This document shows positions 15,540 through 22,040 of a DNA stretch of 32,388 nt, piece by piece. Every line of letters begins with the position of its first letter. The stretch's first letter is position 1. The stretch covers positions 1 through 32,388 of the forward strand of contig CAZKTO010000031.1 of the NCBI GenBank assembly GCA_964555685.1, written 5' to 3'. The notes under the pieces were generated by a model that searched no databases, had not been told where the DNA came from, and worked only from the letters and a program-made list of their open reading frames with translations. This DNA is from CAZKTO01 sp964555685 (lineage in GTDB: Bacteria; Chloroflexota; Dehalococcoidia; SHYB01). The translations under genes were made by a program, and so were the position numbers.

Positions 15540-15560
15540 GGGACTAGGGACTGGGAACTG
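15540..15560. repeat. Three tandem heptanucleotides (GGGACTA, GGGACTG, GGAACTG)
   Basis: Three contiguous near-identical 7-mers lie between the SDR start and the rnc stop. The complement is close to the CCCCA(A/G)T heptad known as STRR1 in cyanobacteria. A related array is at 2296-2316. It is short, so chance cannot be excluded. Confidence 0.45.
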
Positions 15561-15588
15561 CCCCTGCGCCCCAGCTCCCAGCTCCTTC

Positions 15589-16341
15589 TCAATGGGCATC
15601 GCGGCCGTCCCTTTCGGCGAGGCGGGCGAGGGCCGCCTGGGCCGCCTCCTGCTGCGCCTGGCGCTTGGTGCTCCCGCGCCCCTGCGCCAGGGGGCGCTCC
15701 CCGACCAGGACCTCCACCGTGAACTCTTTCAGATGGTCGGGCCCCTCGGACGCGAGGGTGCGGTAGACGGGCGCCGGCTTTCCCTGGGCCTGCACGGCCT
15801 CCTGGAGCACGGACTTGGCGTCCCGAACGCGCTCCGGCTCGAAGGAGGCCAGGGGCTCGCGGAAGAGCCGCAGCGTCCAGCGCTTGGCCGCGAGGTAGCC
15901 GCGGTCCAGGAAGATGGCGCCGATAACGGCCTCCAGCGCTCGCGCCAGGTTGCGGGTGCGCCTCCGGCCGCCGCTGGCCTCCTCGCCGTGCCCGAGGCAA
16001 AGATGCTCGCCCAGACCGAGCCCGCGCGCCGTCTCCGCCAGCGTCTCGGCCCGGACGAGCTGCGAGCGGTACTCCGTGAGCAGCCCCTCGGGAGCGTGGG
16101 GATGGCGGCGGTAGAGGGCCTCGGCGATGACGAGGCCCAGGAGCGCGTCGCCCAGGAACTCCAGGCGCTCGTTGCTCTCGGGCGCCTCGTCGTGCCGCTC
16201 GTGGACGTAGGAGCGGTGGGTCAGCGCCAAGCGCAGGAGGGCCGGGTCGCGGAAGGCCACGCCCAGGGCGGCCTGGACGGTATCCTCTCGGGTGAGCGTT
16301 GGGGCACGCGCACGGCGGGCACTCGGGCGCGGGAGACTCAT
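15589..16341 (-). CDS. rnc: Ribonuclease III with altered Mg-site residue
   Basis: Double-stranded-RNA endonuclease that processes rRNA precursors, 250 aa. The RNase III domain has the signature NERLEFLGDALLGLV (57-71) with E58, E61 and D65. The dsRNA-binding domain fills the C-terminal ~75 residues (DAKSVLQEAVQAQG... GSTKRQAQQEAAQAALARL). In the second catalytic motif, NLARALEAVIGAIFLD (131-146), E137 is present, but Arg134 replaces the Asp that binds Mg in well-studied enzymes (D114 in E. coli, D107 in Aquifex). Whether that is normal in this lineage is unknown to me. Start ATG 16341. It is 68 bases upstream of the SDR gene on the same strand. Confidence 0.93.
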   Translation of the reverse strand: MSLPRPSARRARAPTLTREDTVQAALGVAFRDPALLRLALTHRSYVHERHDEAPESNERLEFLGDALLGLVIAEALYRRHPHAPEGLLTEYRSQLVRAETLAETARGLGLGEHLCLGHGEEASGGRRRTRNLARALEAVIGAIFLDRGYLAAKRWTLRLFREPLASFEPERVRDAKSVLQEAVQAQGKPAPVYRTLASEGPDHLKEFTVEVLVGERPLAQGRGSTKRQAQQEAAQAALARLAERDGRDAH

Positions 16342-16384
16342 GGCGCGGCCATTCTATGGCCCAGGGAAACGCGCGTCAATCGAG

Positions 16385-16660
16385 CCCGTTGTCCAGATTC
16401 ATCCCGGCCATAAGAAACTGATCGAGGGGCTTCGTGGACAACAAATGGTCACTCCTGAATGGAAAGCCCTCTTCAGTCAGCGCACAGCCATTGAGCGAGT
16501 GTTCTCCCGCCTGAAGGGGAAGTGGTCGCTGAACCACATCACGGTGCGGCGGCTCTGGAAGGTGACGGTGCACTGCTATTTGTCCCTCATTGCGATGCAG
16601 GGGGTAAGGGCGGCACAGAGGCTGGAAGTTCGTAAACCGTTCGTAACAAGTGCTCTGTGA
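16385..16660 (+). pseudogene. Transposase C-terminal remnant (DDE family, IS4/IS1182-like)
   Basis: About 90 codons resembling the C-terminus of a DDE transposase: PEWKALFSQRTAIERVFSRLKGKW with the likely catalytic Glu in AIERVFSRLK, then a VTVHCYLSLIAMQ helix. The upstream two-thirds with the two catalytic Asp residues is missing; the frame runs back into unrelated sequence beside the rnc start. No terminal inverted repeats were recognised. The 3' end overlaps the 3' end of the DUF4145 gene by 74 bases on the opposite strand. The left edge is approximate. Confidence 0.75.
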
Positions 16661-17234
16661 AGCGTAGCACTCCCTCACCATCGTCCTTGGTCATTACGAC
16701 GATCTCGTGATTCGCTTCGTTACCTCGCTTCCGAATATAATCGACCCAACCCTCTGATCCTGTAGGAATATAGTGGTTATCCTTGAGGTACTCGACGTAT
16801 TCCTGAAAGCCCTTGTTAGGTTTAGCCCCCTTCTGAACCGCGACATGCATGAGTATTTTCCGACACAGCATAACCGCACCAGTTGGCGAGTTCACCGTTA
16901 GGCTGTTCCTGGCCTCCTCATAGATAGCGGCGACATCTGGGTCTAAACTCTGCACAGGGCGGCCGATTTTCGCCCCGGGCCACTGTTTACCACCAGCAGC
17001 GAAGAAGGTAGGCCCGTTACACTGCGGACATATACGGACGAAGGCAGCCATTCGCTCTGACAGCAATCCCCGCTCCGAGGCTACATCGTTAGAGCAGTAG
17101 CCACAGCGGTAACTTTCTGCTGGCAGTGTATGAACGGGGTTAGCCCAAGCGTGCTCAGCCGTTAAGCTCCAATCTCTAGGCATCCAGTCTCTCCCCAAGA
17201 AGTAGGATGCAATCAGTGTAGCATTCCAGCTCAT
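16587..17234 (-). CDS. DUF4145 protein with N-terminal zinc knuckle
   Basis: A 215-aa protein. An N-terminal pair of CxxC motifs (C44, C47, C69, C72; RCGYC and ICPQC) probably binds zinc. The C-terminal part is DUF4145-like: EARNSLTVNSPTGAVMLCRKILMHVA, KGFQEYVEYLKD, and IRKRGNEANHEIVVMTKDDGEGVLRFTEHLLRTVYE. DUF4145 is common beside restriction and other defence genes, but its reaction is not known and no such partner is present here. ATG 17234 is preferred because AGGAGA lies 8 bases before it; an in-frame TTG at 17258 is weaker. GC content is clearly lower than in neighbours and a transposase remnant adjoins, so acquisition by transfer is likely. Its last dozen residues (ASVPPLPPASQ) are encoded over the remnant. 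Confidence 0.8.
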   Translation of the reverse strand: MSWNATLIASYFLGRDWMPRDWSLTAEHAWANPVHTLPAESYRCGYCSNDVASERGLLSERMAAFVRICPQCNGPTFFAAGGKQWPGAKIGRPVQSLDPDVAAIYEEARNSLTVNSPTGAVMLCRKILMHVAVQKGAKPNKGFQEYVEYLKDNHYIPTGSEGWVDYIRKRGNEANHEIVVMTKDDGEGVLRFTEHLLRTVYELPASVPPLPPASQ

Positions 17235-17275
17235 GCCGTCAGTCTCCTGATTGGGCAATGTGCAACACGCTCAAT

Positions 17276-17284
17276 CTGGTATAC
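17276..17284 (+). promoter_or_regulatory. Extended -10 promoter for the CCA/poly(A) polymerase gene
   Basis: TGGTATACT matches an extended -10 element (TGn plus TATACT at 17279-17284). No clear -35 is seen. Transcription would start near 17291, which favours the ATG at 17321 over the one at 17258. Confidence 0.5.
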
Positions 17285-17320
17285 TCGGGCGGCAACCCTC
17301 TTCGAGACCCTGGTCCCTCG

Positions 17321-18604
17321 ATGCCCTCAGCGGCCCCCCGGCGCAACATCGCCCGCCTCATCGAGCGGCGCGTCCCATCCCACACCCTCGGCATCCTGCG
17401 CACGGTGACGGACCTGGCCGCCGAGCGCGGCGCGCCCCTCTATCTCGTCGGCGGCGTCGTGCGCGACCTGCTTCTGGGCCGCGAGACGCTGGACCTGGAT
17501 CTGGTCGTGGAGGGGGACGCCCAGGGCCTGGCCCGCGACCTGGCCCTGCGCCTGGGCGGTCGCGCCGTCGCCCACGACCAGTTCGGCACGGCCAAGCTCA
17601 CCGCCGGCGCCCTCACCATCGATCTCGCCATGGCGCGCCTGGAGCGCTACGCCCGCCCCGGCGCGCTGCCGGAGGTCCGGCCCGGCTCCCTGGACGACGA
17701 CCTGCGCCGCCGCGACTTCACCATCAACGCCATCGCCGTGGCCCTCGCGCCAGGGCCCTTCGGCCAGCTCATCGATCCCCTGGGCGGCCGGGCCGACCTG
17801 CGGGCCCGCCTCATCCGCGTCCTGCACGATCGGAGCTTCGTGGACGATCCCACGCGCCTGCTCCGGGCCCTGCGCTACCAGGCCCGCTTCCGCTTCCGGC
17901 TCGAGGAGCGGACGCGGGAGCTCTTGCTGCGCGACGCGGGGGGACTCGCCCAGGTCTCCAGCGACCGCGTGCGTCACGAGCTCCAGCGGACGCTGGAGGA
18001 GGGCGAGCCGGAGCGCGCGCTCCAGGCGGCGCAGGAGACGGGCGTGCTGGCGGCGGTGCACCCGGCGCTGGCGTGGAGGCCCGGGCATGCGCGGTGGTTC
18101 GCCCGCGCGCGCGCCGAGGGCATCGCCTCGCCTTCGGTCTATCTGGCCCTGCTGACCCACGGCCAAGGCGAGGATGCGGCCGCAGGCGTGGCCCGGCGCC
18201 TGGCGCTGCCAAACGACCTCGCGCGGCCCCTGCTGGACGCCCAGCGGCTCCAATCACGTCTGCATCACCTGGCCGATCCGGGGATGCGCCCCAGCCAGCT
18301 CTACGACGCCCTCTCGGAGTATCAAGAGGCGGCGATCGCGGCTTGCCGTCTGGCGGCGGACTCGCCGATAATAGAGGCCCGGCTGCGCCTGTACCTGGAG
18401 CGGCTGCGGAACGTGCGGCCGGAGTTGGATGGCCGCGGCCTGATCGAGCTGGGGGTCCCCCAGGGGCCAGCGGTGGGGGCGGCCCTGGCGGCCCTGCGGC
18501 GGGCCCGGCTGGACGGCGAGGTCCAGACGCGCGACGATGAGACCGCGTACGTGCGGCGATGGGCCGCATCCAAGCGAGCGCAGGCCCAGGAGACGAAAGA
18601 TTGA
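17321..18604 (+). CDS. CCA tRNA nucleotidyltransferase / poly(A) polymerase family protein
   Basis: Class II nucleotidyltransferase of 427 aa, adding CCA (or A residues) to tRNA 3' ends. The catalytic region is LVGGVVRDLLLGRETLDLDLVVEG, with metal-binding D58 and D60. The next family motifs are LDDDLRRRDFTINAIAVAL and VDDPTRLLRALRYQARF, which help recognise the incoming nucleotide and the tRNA. There is no HD domain motif in the C-terminal half. Sequence alone does not separate a full CCA-adding enzyme from an A-adding one. An upstream in-frame ATG (17258) would place the promoter-like TATACT inside the gene, so ATG 17321 is preferred. A 31-base gap leads to the small zinc protein. Confidence 0.88.
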   Translation: MPSAAPRRNIARLIERRVPSHTLGILRTVTDLAAERGAPLYLVGGVVRDLLLGRETLDLDLVVEGDAQGLARDLALRLGGRAVAHDQFGTAKLTAGALTIDLAMARLERYARPGALPEVRPGSLDDDLRRRDFTINAIAVALAPGPFGQLIDPLGGRADLRARLIRVLHDRSFVDDPTRLLRALRYQARFRFRLEERTRELLLRDAGGLAQVSSDRVRHELQRTLEEGEPERALQAAQETGVLAAVHPALAWRPGHARWFARARAEGIASPSVYLALLTHGQGEDAAAGVARRLALPNDLARPLLDAQRLQSRLHHLADPGMRPSQLYDALSEYQEAAIAACRLAADSPIIEARLRLYLERLRNVRPELDGRGLIELGVPQGPAVGAALAALRRARLDGEVQTRDDETAYVRRWAASKRAQAQETKD

Positions 18605-18634
18605 GGCGGCCGCCGAAAGGACATACACAATCTC

Positions 18635-18877
18635 ATGCCGGAGAACGTGCCAGCCGCCTGCGAGGTCTGCGGCGAGGCGATGGATCCCAACCACAACGGG
18701 AACTGCGCCTTCTGCGGGCGCGTCTTCCACCTCACCTGGGACACCCGTCTCCCCATCAAGGACTGCGGCAAGTTCGATATCGACGACGAGACGCTGGCCC
18801 TCTACTTCACCTGCAACCTGTGCCTGGCGCAGCGCCCCCCGCCAAGCGGGGGCCCGGGACCCGCAGAGCCCCGATGA
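18635..18877 (+). CDS. Small C4HC3 zinc-binding protein (80 aa), paralogue 1
   Basis: An 80-aa protein with eight potential zinc ligands: C9, C12, C24, C27, H32, C44, C60 and C63. The spacing Cx2C-x11-Cx2C-x4-H-x11-C-x15-Cx2C is identical to that of the protein at 20108-20368. The shared words are CxVCG, CxxCxRxxHL(S/T)W and the closing CNxC. The order of ligands is that of PHD/RING-type cross-brace fingers, with a longer spacer before the sixth ligand. It has no membrane segment or signal and should be cytoplasmic. Its ATGA overlap with the next lipoprotein gene implies coupled translation. I do not recognise a named family; function is unknown. Confidence 0.8.
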   Translation: MPENVPAACEVCGEAMDPNHNGNCAFCGRVFHLTWDTRLPIKDCGKFDIDDETLALYFTCNLCLAQRPPPSGGPGPAEPR

Positions 18878-20019
18878 CCTGTCCCCAACGCCCCCGCTGG
18901 TTCCTCCGCTGGGCCGCGCTCCCCGTCCTGTTCGCTCTCGTGGCCCTCGTCGTCGCGGCGTGCGGGCGCGACGACGGCCAGCGCACCGGGCGCAGCCCCC
19001 TGGAGAACGTCCCGGCTGGCGCTGACGTGCTCGCGTCTGTCCGCGTCGATCGCATCCTCGAGGACGTGGACGTCCAAGAGGTCATCAAGGCCTTTGATGC
19101 CATCGGGGGCGATGCCGGCGGGACAACGACGGCATCCGCGGCGTTCGCTCGGCTGCTGGCCGAAGGGCAGCGCGTCACCGGCATCGATTTCGCCAAGGCC
19201 CGCGAGCTGCTCCTTTTCAGCAGCTTGTCCAGCTTCTTCGGGGGCAAGCCGAACACCCCCGAGAGCTTCGATTTCGAGAGCGGCGAGCTGACGCTCCTTG
19301 TCCAAGGCCCCTACGACCGGGCACGCCTGCTGGAGGCGCTGCAAAAGCTGGCGGACGATCTGGACAGCGAGCTCGAATCGACGGTCTACAAGGGCCAGGC
19401 CATCCGCCAGCTGCGGATCGAGCTCCCATCGGAGCGCATCGGGCCCCTCCCCGCGTCCGGCTCCGGCCTGGCCTTCGCCTTCCTCGACAGCGAGCTGCTC
19501 GCGGTGGGCACAGGCCCGGGGGTGCGCGCCGTCATCGACGTGCGGACCGGCGGCGCTCCCGCCCTCTCGGGCCGGCTCGCGGACCGGTACCGCGCCCAGG
19601 GACCGGCGTTCATCACCATCGTCGCCGTCGCTTCAGACCAGGCGTCTCCCGGTCCCGAGGCCTCAACGGCGCTCACCGATGCGCTGCGGCAGCTCCTCGG
19701 CCAATCGTTCCCGTTGCCCGAGAACCTGGGGGAGCTGTTGGACGTCCGGAGCGCCCAGATCACCGTCAAGAAGGATGTGACCCGGTTCGTCTTCGAGATG
19801 CAGATCGATTTCCGCACCCCGGCCGCCGCCGGCAAGGCGAAGGACCTGCTGACCGGCCTCCTCTCGCTGGGCCGTGGCTTCGCACCCACGGAGGCGTTCA
19901 AGGAAGCCATCGACAAGGTCCAGGTCACGGCGAAAGGCCCCGAGCTCGCCATCTCCGCCAAGCTCAGGGCCAAGGAGATCGCCGATCTGGTCCGCGCCGC
20001 CCAGGAGGGCCTGCGGTGA
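18874..20019 (+). CDS. Putative lipoprotein, DUF3352-like, 381 aa
   Basis: An exported lipoprotein: positively charged N-terminus, hydrophobic stretch and lipobox VVAAC (Cys30). The mature part begins ENVPAGADVLASVRVDRIL and contains two similar halves with ELTLLVQGPYDRARLLEALQKLADD and a later FVFEMQIDFRTPAAAGKAKDLLTGLLSL, the pattern of DUF3352-type proteins whose role is unknown. ATG 18874 overlaps the preceding stop (ATGA), which fixes the start and removes the longer in-frame extension. It lies between two paralogous zinc-finger genes, which suggests the three act together or were duplicated as a block, but no mechanism can be read off. Confidence 0.75.
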   Translation: MTCPQRPRWFLRWAALPVLFALVALVVAACGRDDGQRTGRSPLENVPAGADVLASVRVDRILEDVDVQEVIKAFDAIGGDAGGTTTASAAFARLLAEGQRVTGIDFAKARELLLFSSLSSFFGGKPNTPESFDFESGELTLLVQGPYDRARLLEALQKLADDLDSELESTVYKGQAIRQLRIELPSERIGPLPASGSGLAFAFLDSELLAVGTGPGVRAVIDVRTGGAPALSGRLADRYRAQGPAFITIVAVASDQASPGPEASTALTDALRQLLGQSFPLPENLGELLDVRSAQITVKKDVTRFVFEMQIDFRTPAAAGKAKDLLTGLLSLGRGFAPTEAFKEAIDKVQVTAKGPELAISAKLRAKEIADLVRAAQEGLR

Positions 20020-20107
20020 GGGACGGCGAGTAGTCCTGTCATCGCCGCCCTGTACTATCCTGAGAGAAGGTTCCGCGACGGCGCCGCCGCTGCCCCGAGG
20101 AGACGCC

Positions 20108-20368
20108 ATGACGCAGGCCAAGACCGCACCGGCGCCCCGCATCGAGCCACACCCCGCCGTTCAGCCCGCCCAGGCGCCCATCTGCCACGTCTGCGGGAAG
20201 CCCGTCGAGGAGAAGCTGGACTCGGCGTGCCGGGTCTGCGCCCGGCCCGTGCACATCTCCTGGGCCCAGGGCCAGCCCGAGTCGGCGTGCAGCCGCGTCG
20301 TCTCGCCGCCCGGCTGCTGTGGCATCGCCTTCGTCTGCAACCCGTGCGCCGAGGGCGAGGCGAGCTAA
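20108..20368 (+). CDS. Small C4HC3 zinc-binding protein (86 aa), paralogue 2
   Basis: An 86-aa protein with a Pro/Ala-rich N-terminal tail of ~24 residues and then the same eight-ligand pattern as the protein at 18635-18877: C26, C29, C41, C44, H49, C61, C77 and C80, with identical spacing throughout. Two extra cysteines (C70, C71) lie between the sixth and seventh ligands. Start ATG 20108 has GGAG at 20098-20101. It is 88 bases downstream of the lipoprotein gene and 227 bases upstream of mscL. No named family recognised; a nucleic-acid- or protein-binding role is a guess. Confidence 0.78.
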   Translation: MTQAKTAPAPRIEPHPAVQPAQAPICHVCGKPVEEKLDSACRVCARPVHISWAQGQPESACSRVVSPPGCCGIAFVCNPCAEGEAS

Positions 20369-20376
20369 GACCCTCA

Positions 20377-20444
20377 GTTCTCTTGCATTGGGGTTGAAAT
20401 CGACCGGCATCGCTTCAGAGGCATACACCTAAACTCAAGAGAAC
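20377..20444. repeat. Inverted repeat GTTCTCTTG ... CAAGAGAAC upstream of mscL
   Basis: A perfect 9-bp inverted repeat (20377-20385 and 20436-20444) separated by 50 bases lies in the 227-base gap before mscL. It could be a widely spaced operator or part of a leader structure. No clear promoter was found in the gap. Confidence 0.3.
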
Positions 20445-20595
20445 CAGACGTTGCGATCCAGAGCAGAGTTCACGTGGGGAACTTGCATGCATGGGAAGGG
20501 GGTGTGCCATGGGCATCTGACAGGAGCTGACGATGAACTATGCGCGGGCCAGGCCTCAATACCTGTAAGACTGGGCGAAGAAGGAGGAGGGCACT

Positions 20596-21018
20596 ATGAT
20601 GAATGCACAGGTCGTCCAGGACTTCAAGAAGTTTCTCCTCCGCGGCAACGTGATCGACCTCGCCGTAGCCGTGGTTATCGGTGCCGCGTTCGGGGCGCTC
20701 GTCAAGGCCATGGTGGAGGACTTGATCACGCCCCTCTTAGGCATTATCGGCAAGAAGGACTTCTCGGCATCTGTTTTCACCGTGAGCGGCAGCGCCTTCC
20801 GCTATGGCGACTTCGTGAACGCCGTGATGTCGTTCTTGATCATTGCGGCGGTGGTGTACTTCCTCATCGTCGTGCCGGTGAACGCTTTGATCGCTCGCAC
20901 TCGCTCTGACCCCAAGCCCGTGGACCCCACGACGAGGAAGTGTCCCGAGTGCCTGAGCGAGATCCCCCTGGCGGCGCGCCGGTGTGCACATTGCACCTCG
21001 CCGGTGCCTGCCGCATAA
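20596..21018 (+). CDS. mscL: Large-conductance mechanosensitive channel MscL with zinc-ribbon tail
   Basis: Tension-gated channel that releases solutes on hypo-osmotic shock, 140 aa. The N-terminal amphipathic helix and TM1 (FKKFLLRGNVIDLAVAVVIG... FGALVKAMVEDLITPLLG) and TM2 (~74-98, VNAVMSFLIIAAVVYFLIVVPVNAL) are clear. The C-terminus ends in KCPECLSEIPLAARRCAHC (C116, C119, C130, C133), a small zinc-ribbon-like tail where E. coli MscL has a helical bundle. GGAGGAGG precedes the start by five bases; ATG 20599 is an alternative one codon in. Confidence 0.95.
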   Translation: MMNAQVVQDFKKFLLRGNVIDLAVAVVIGAAFGALVKAMVEDLITPLLGIIGKKDFSASVFTVSGSAFRYGDFVNAVMSFLIIAAVVYFLIVVPVNALIARTRSDPKPVDPTTRKCPECLSEIPLAARRCAHCTSPVPAA

Positions 21019-21035
21019 CAGCGGACGCTCGGCCT

Positions 21036-21075
21036 GGGCCGCCTTCCGGCCCCAGAGCCACCAAGGCAAGGTGGC
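21036..21075 (+). terminator. Possible double hairpin after mscL
   Basis: Two stems follow the mscL stop: CTGGGCCG pairing imperfectly with CGGCCCCAG, then GCCACC with GGTGGC around a 7-base loop. There is no T-run. It lies between convergent mscL and the glycosylase gene. Confidence 0.3.
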
Positions 21076-21159
21076 GCGGCGGCCCGAGTCCGCAAGGCCC
21101 TCCCCTCCCCCTCCCCCAAACCCCCTCTGCCAAATCTTTCAGCGCATGAGCCTCCGCGA

Positions 21160-22029
21160 TCACTCCGGTGCCTTCCGACCGCGCCGGGGCGTCCCTTCGA
21201 GCCGCCGCTGGTGGAAGAGGTACTGCTGGGCGTACGCTGCGTCCGTACCGAAGCGCCGAGCCGCCCATAGCCTCGCCTGCCGGTCCGTCACCCGCCGCCC
21301 GCGGTAGTACCACTCCTGCACCGCCCGCCGCACCCACACGTCCACGGGAAAGGCCTGGCCCTGGTCGAGCGCAAAGGCCAGGACGCAGTCGGCAACCTTC
21401 TCCCCAACACCATCGAGCTCCAGCAGCGTCGCGCGCGCCTCGGCATAGGTCTGGCGGCGCAGAGCCCGCAGGTCGAAGCCCAGATCGAGCACCTGCCGGG
21501 GCAGCCGCGCCAGGTACTTGGACCGGAAGCCCAGCCCCAGCGCCCGGTACTCAGCCTCGCCCACCTCGGCCAGCCGGGCCGGCGAGGGGAAGGCGTGGGC
21601 CACGCCGTTCCGCAAGACTATGGGGTCGCCGTAGCGCTGGCAGAGCTCGCCGATGTGGCCGGTAATGCGCGGGATGTTCGAGTAGGCGGAGACGACGAAG
21701 GTGACGAGGCACTCCCACGGGTCCTGCCGCACGAGCCGCAGCCCCGGGAAGGCGGCGATGGCCGCCGCCAGACGCCCGTCGCGCGACAGGCGGGCGTAGA
21801 GGGCGGGCAGATCGTCGTCCAGGCGCAGGTAGCCGCGCAGGATCGGCGCCGCCTCCCCGACAGGTCGGGGCTCGGACCGGAACTCGACGCCACCAGGCGC
21901 AGGCCGGACGGTAAAGACGACACCCTCGACAACGCCGCGCCAGGCGTCCCCCTGGCGCCGCCAGCGGAAGGCCTGGCCCGACTCCAGCGTGTGGCCAAGG
22001 TGGAGAGGGCCGTTGGCCGCGAGGAGCAT
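21160..22029 (-). CDS. 8-oxoguanine DNA glycosylase, OGG1-type
   Basis: Base-excision-repair glycosylase/lyase of the helix-hairpin-helix family, 289 aa. The N-terminal domain has LESGQAFRWRRQGDAWRG (15-32). RQDPWECLVTFVVSAYSNI (101-119) is the OGG1 signature. The hairpin LDGVGEKVADCVLAFAL contains the Schiff-base Lys211, and FPVDVWV contains the catalytic Asp230. ATG 22029, eleven bases after the helicase stop, is used; ATG 22077 would overlap the helicase gene by 37 bases and add a low-complexity Ala/Pro stretch. It is last in a minus-strand run with the DinG-type helicase and a PHP protein, consistent with a DNA-repair operon. Confidence 0.88.
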   Translation of the reverse strand: MLLAANGPLHLGHTLESGQAFRWRRQGDAWRGVVEGVVFTVRPAPGGVEFRSEPRPVGEAAPILRGYLRLDDDLPALYARLSRDGRLAAAIAAFPGLRLVRQDPWECLVTFVVSAYSNIPRITGHIGELCQRYGDPIVLRNGVAHAFPSPARLAEVGEAEYRALGLGFRSKYLARLPRQVLDLGFDLRALRRQTYAEARATLLELDGVGEKVADCVLAFALDQGQAFPVDVWVRRAVQEWYYRGRRVTDRQARLWAARRFGTDAAYAQQYLFHQRRLEGTPRRGRKAPE

Positions 22030-22040
22030 GGCCGGGGGCG

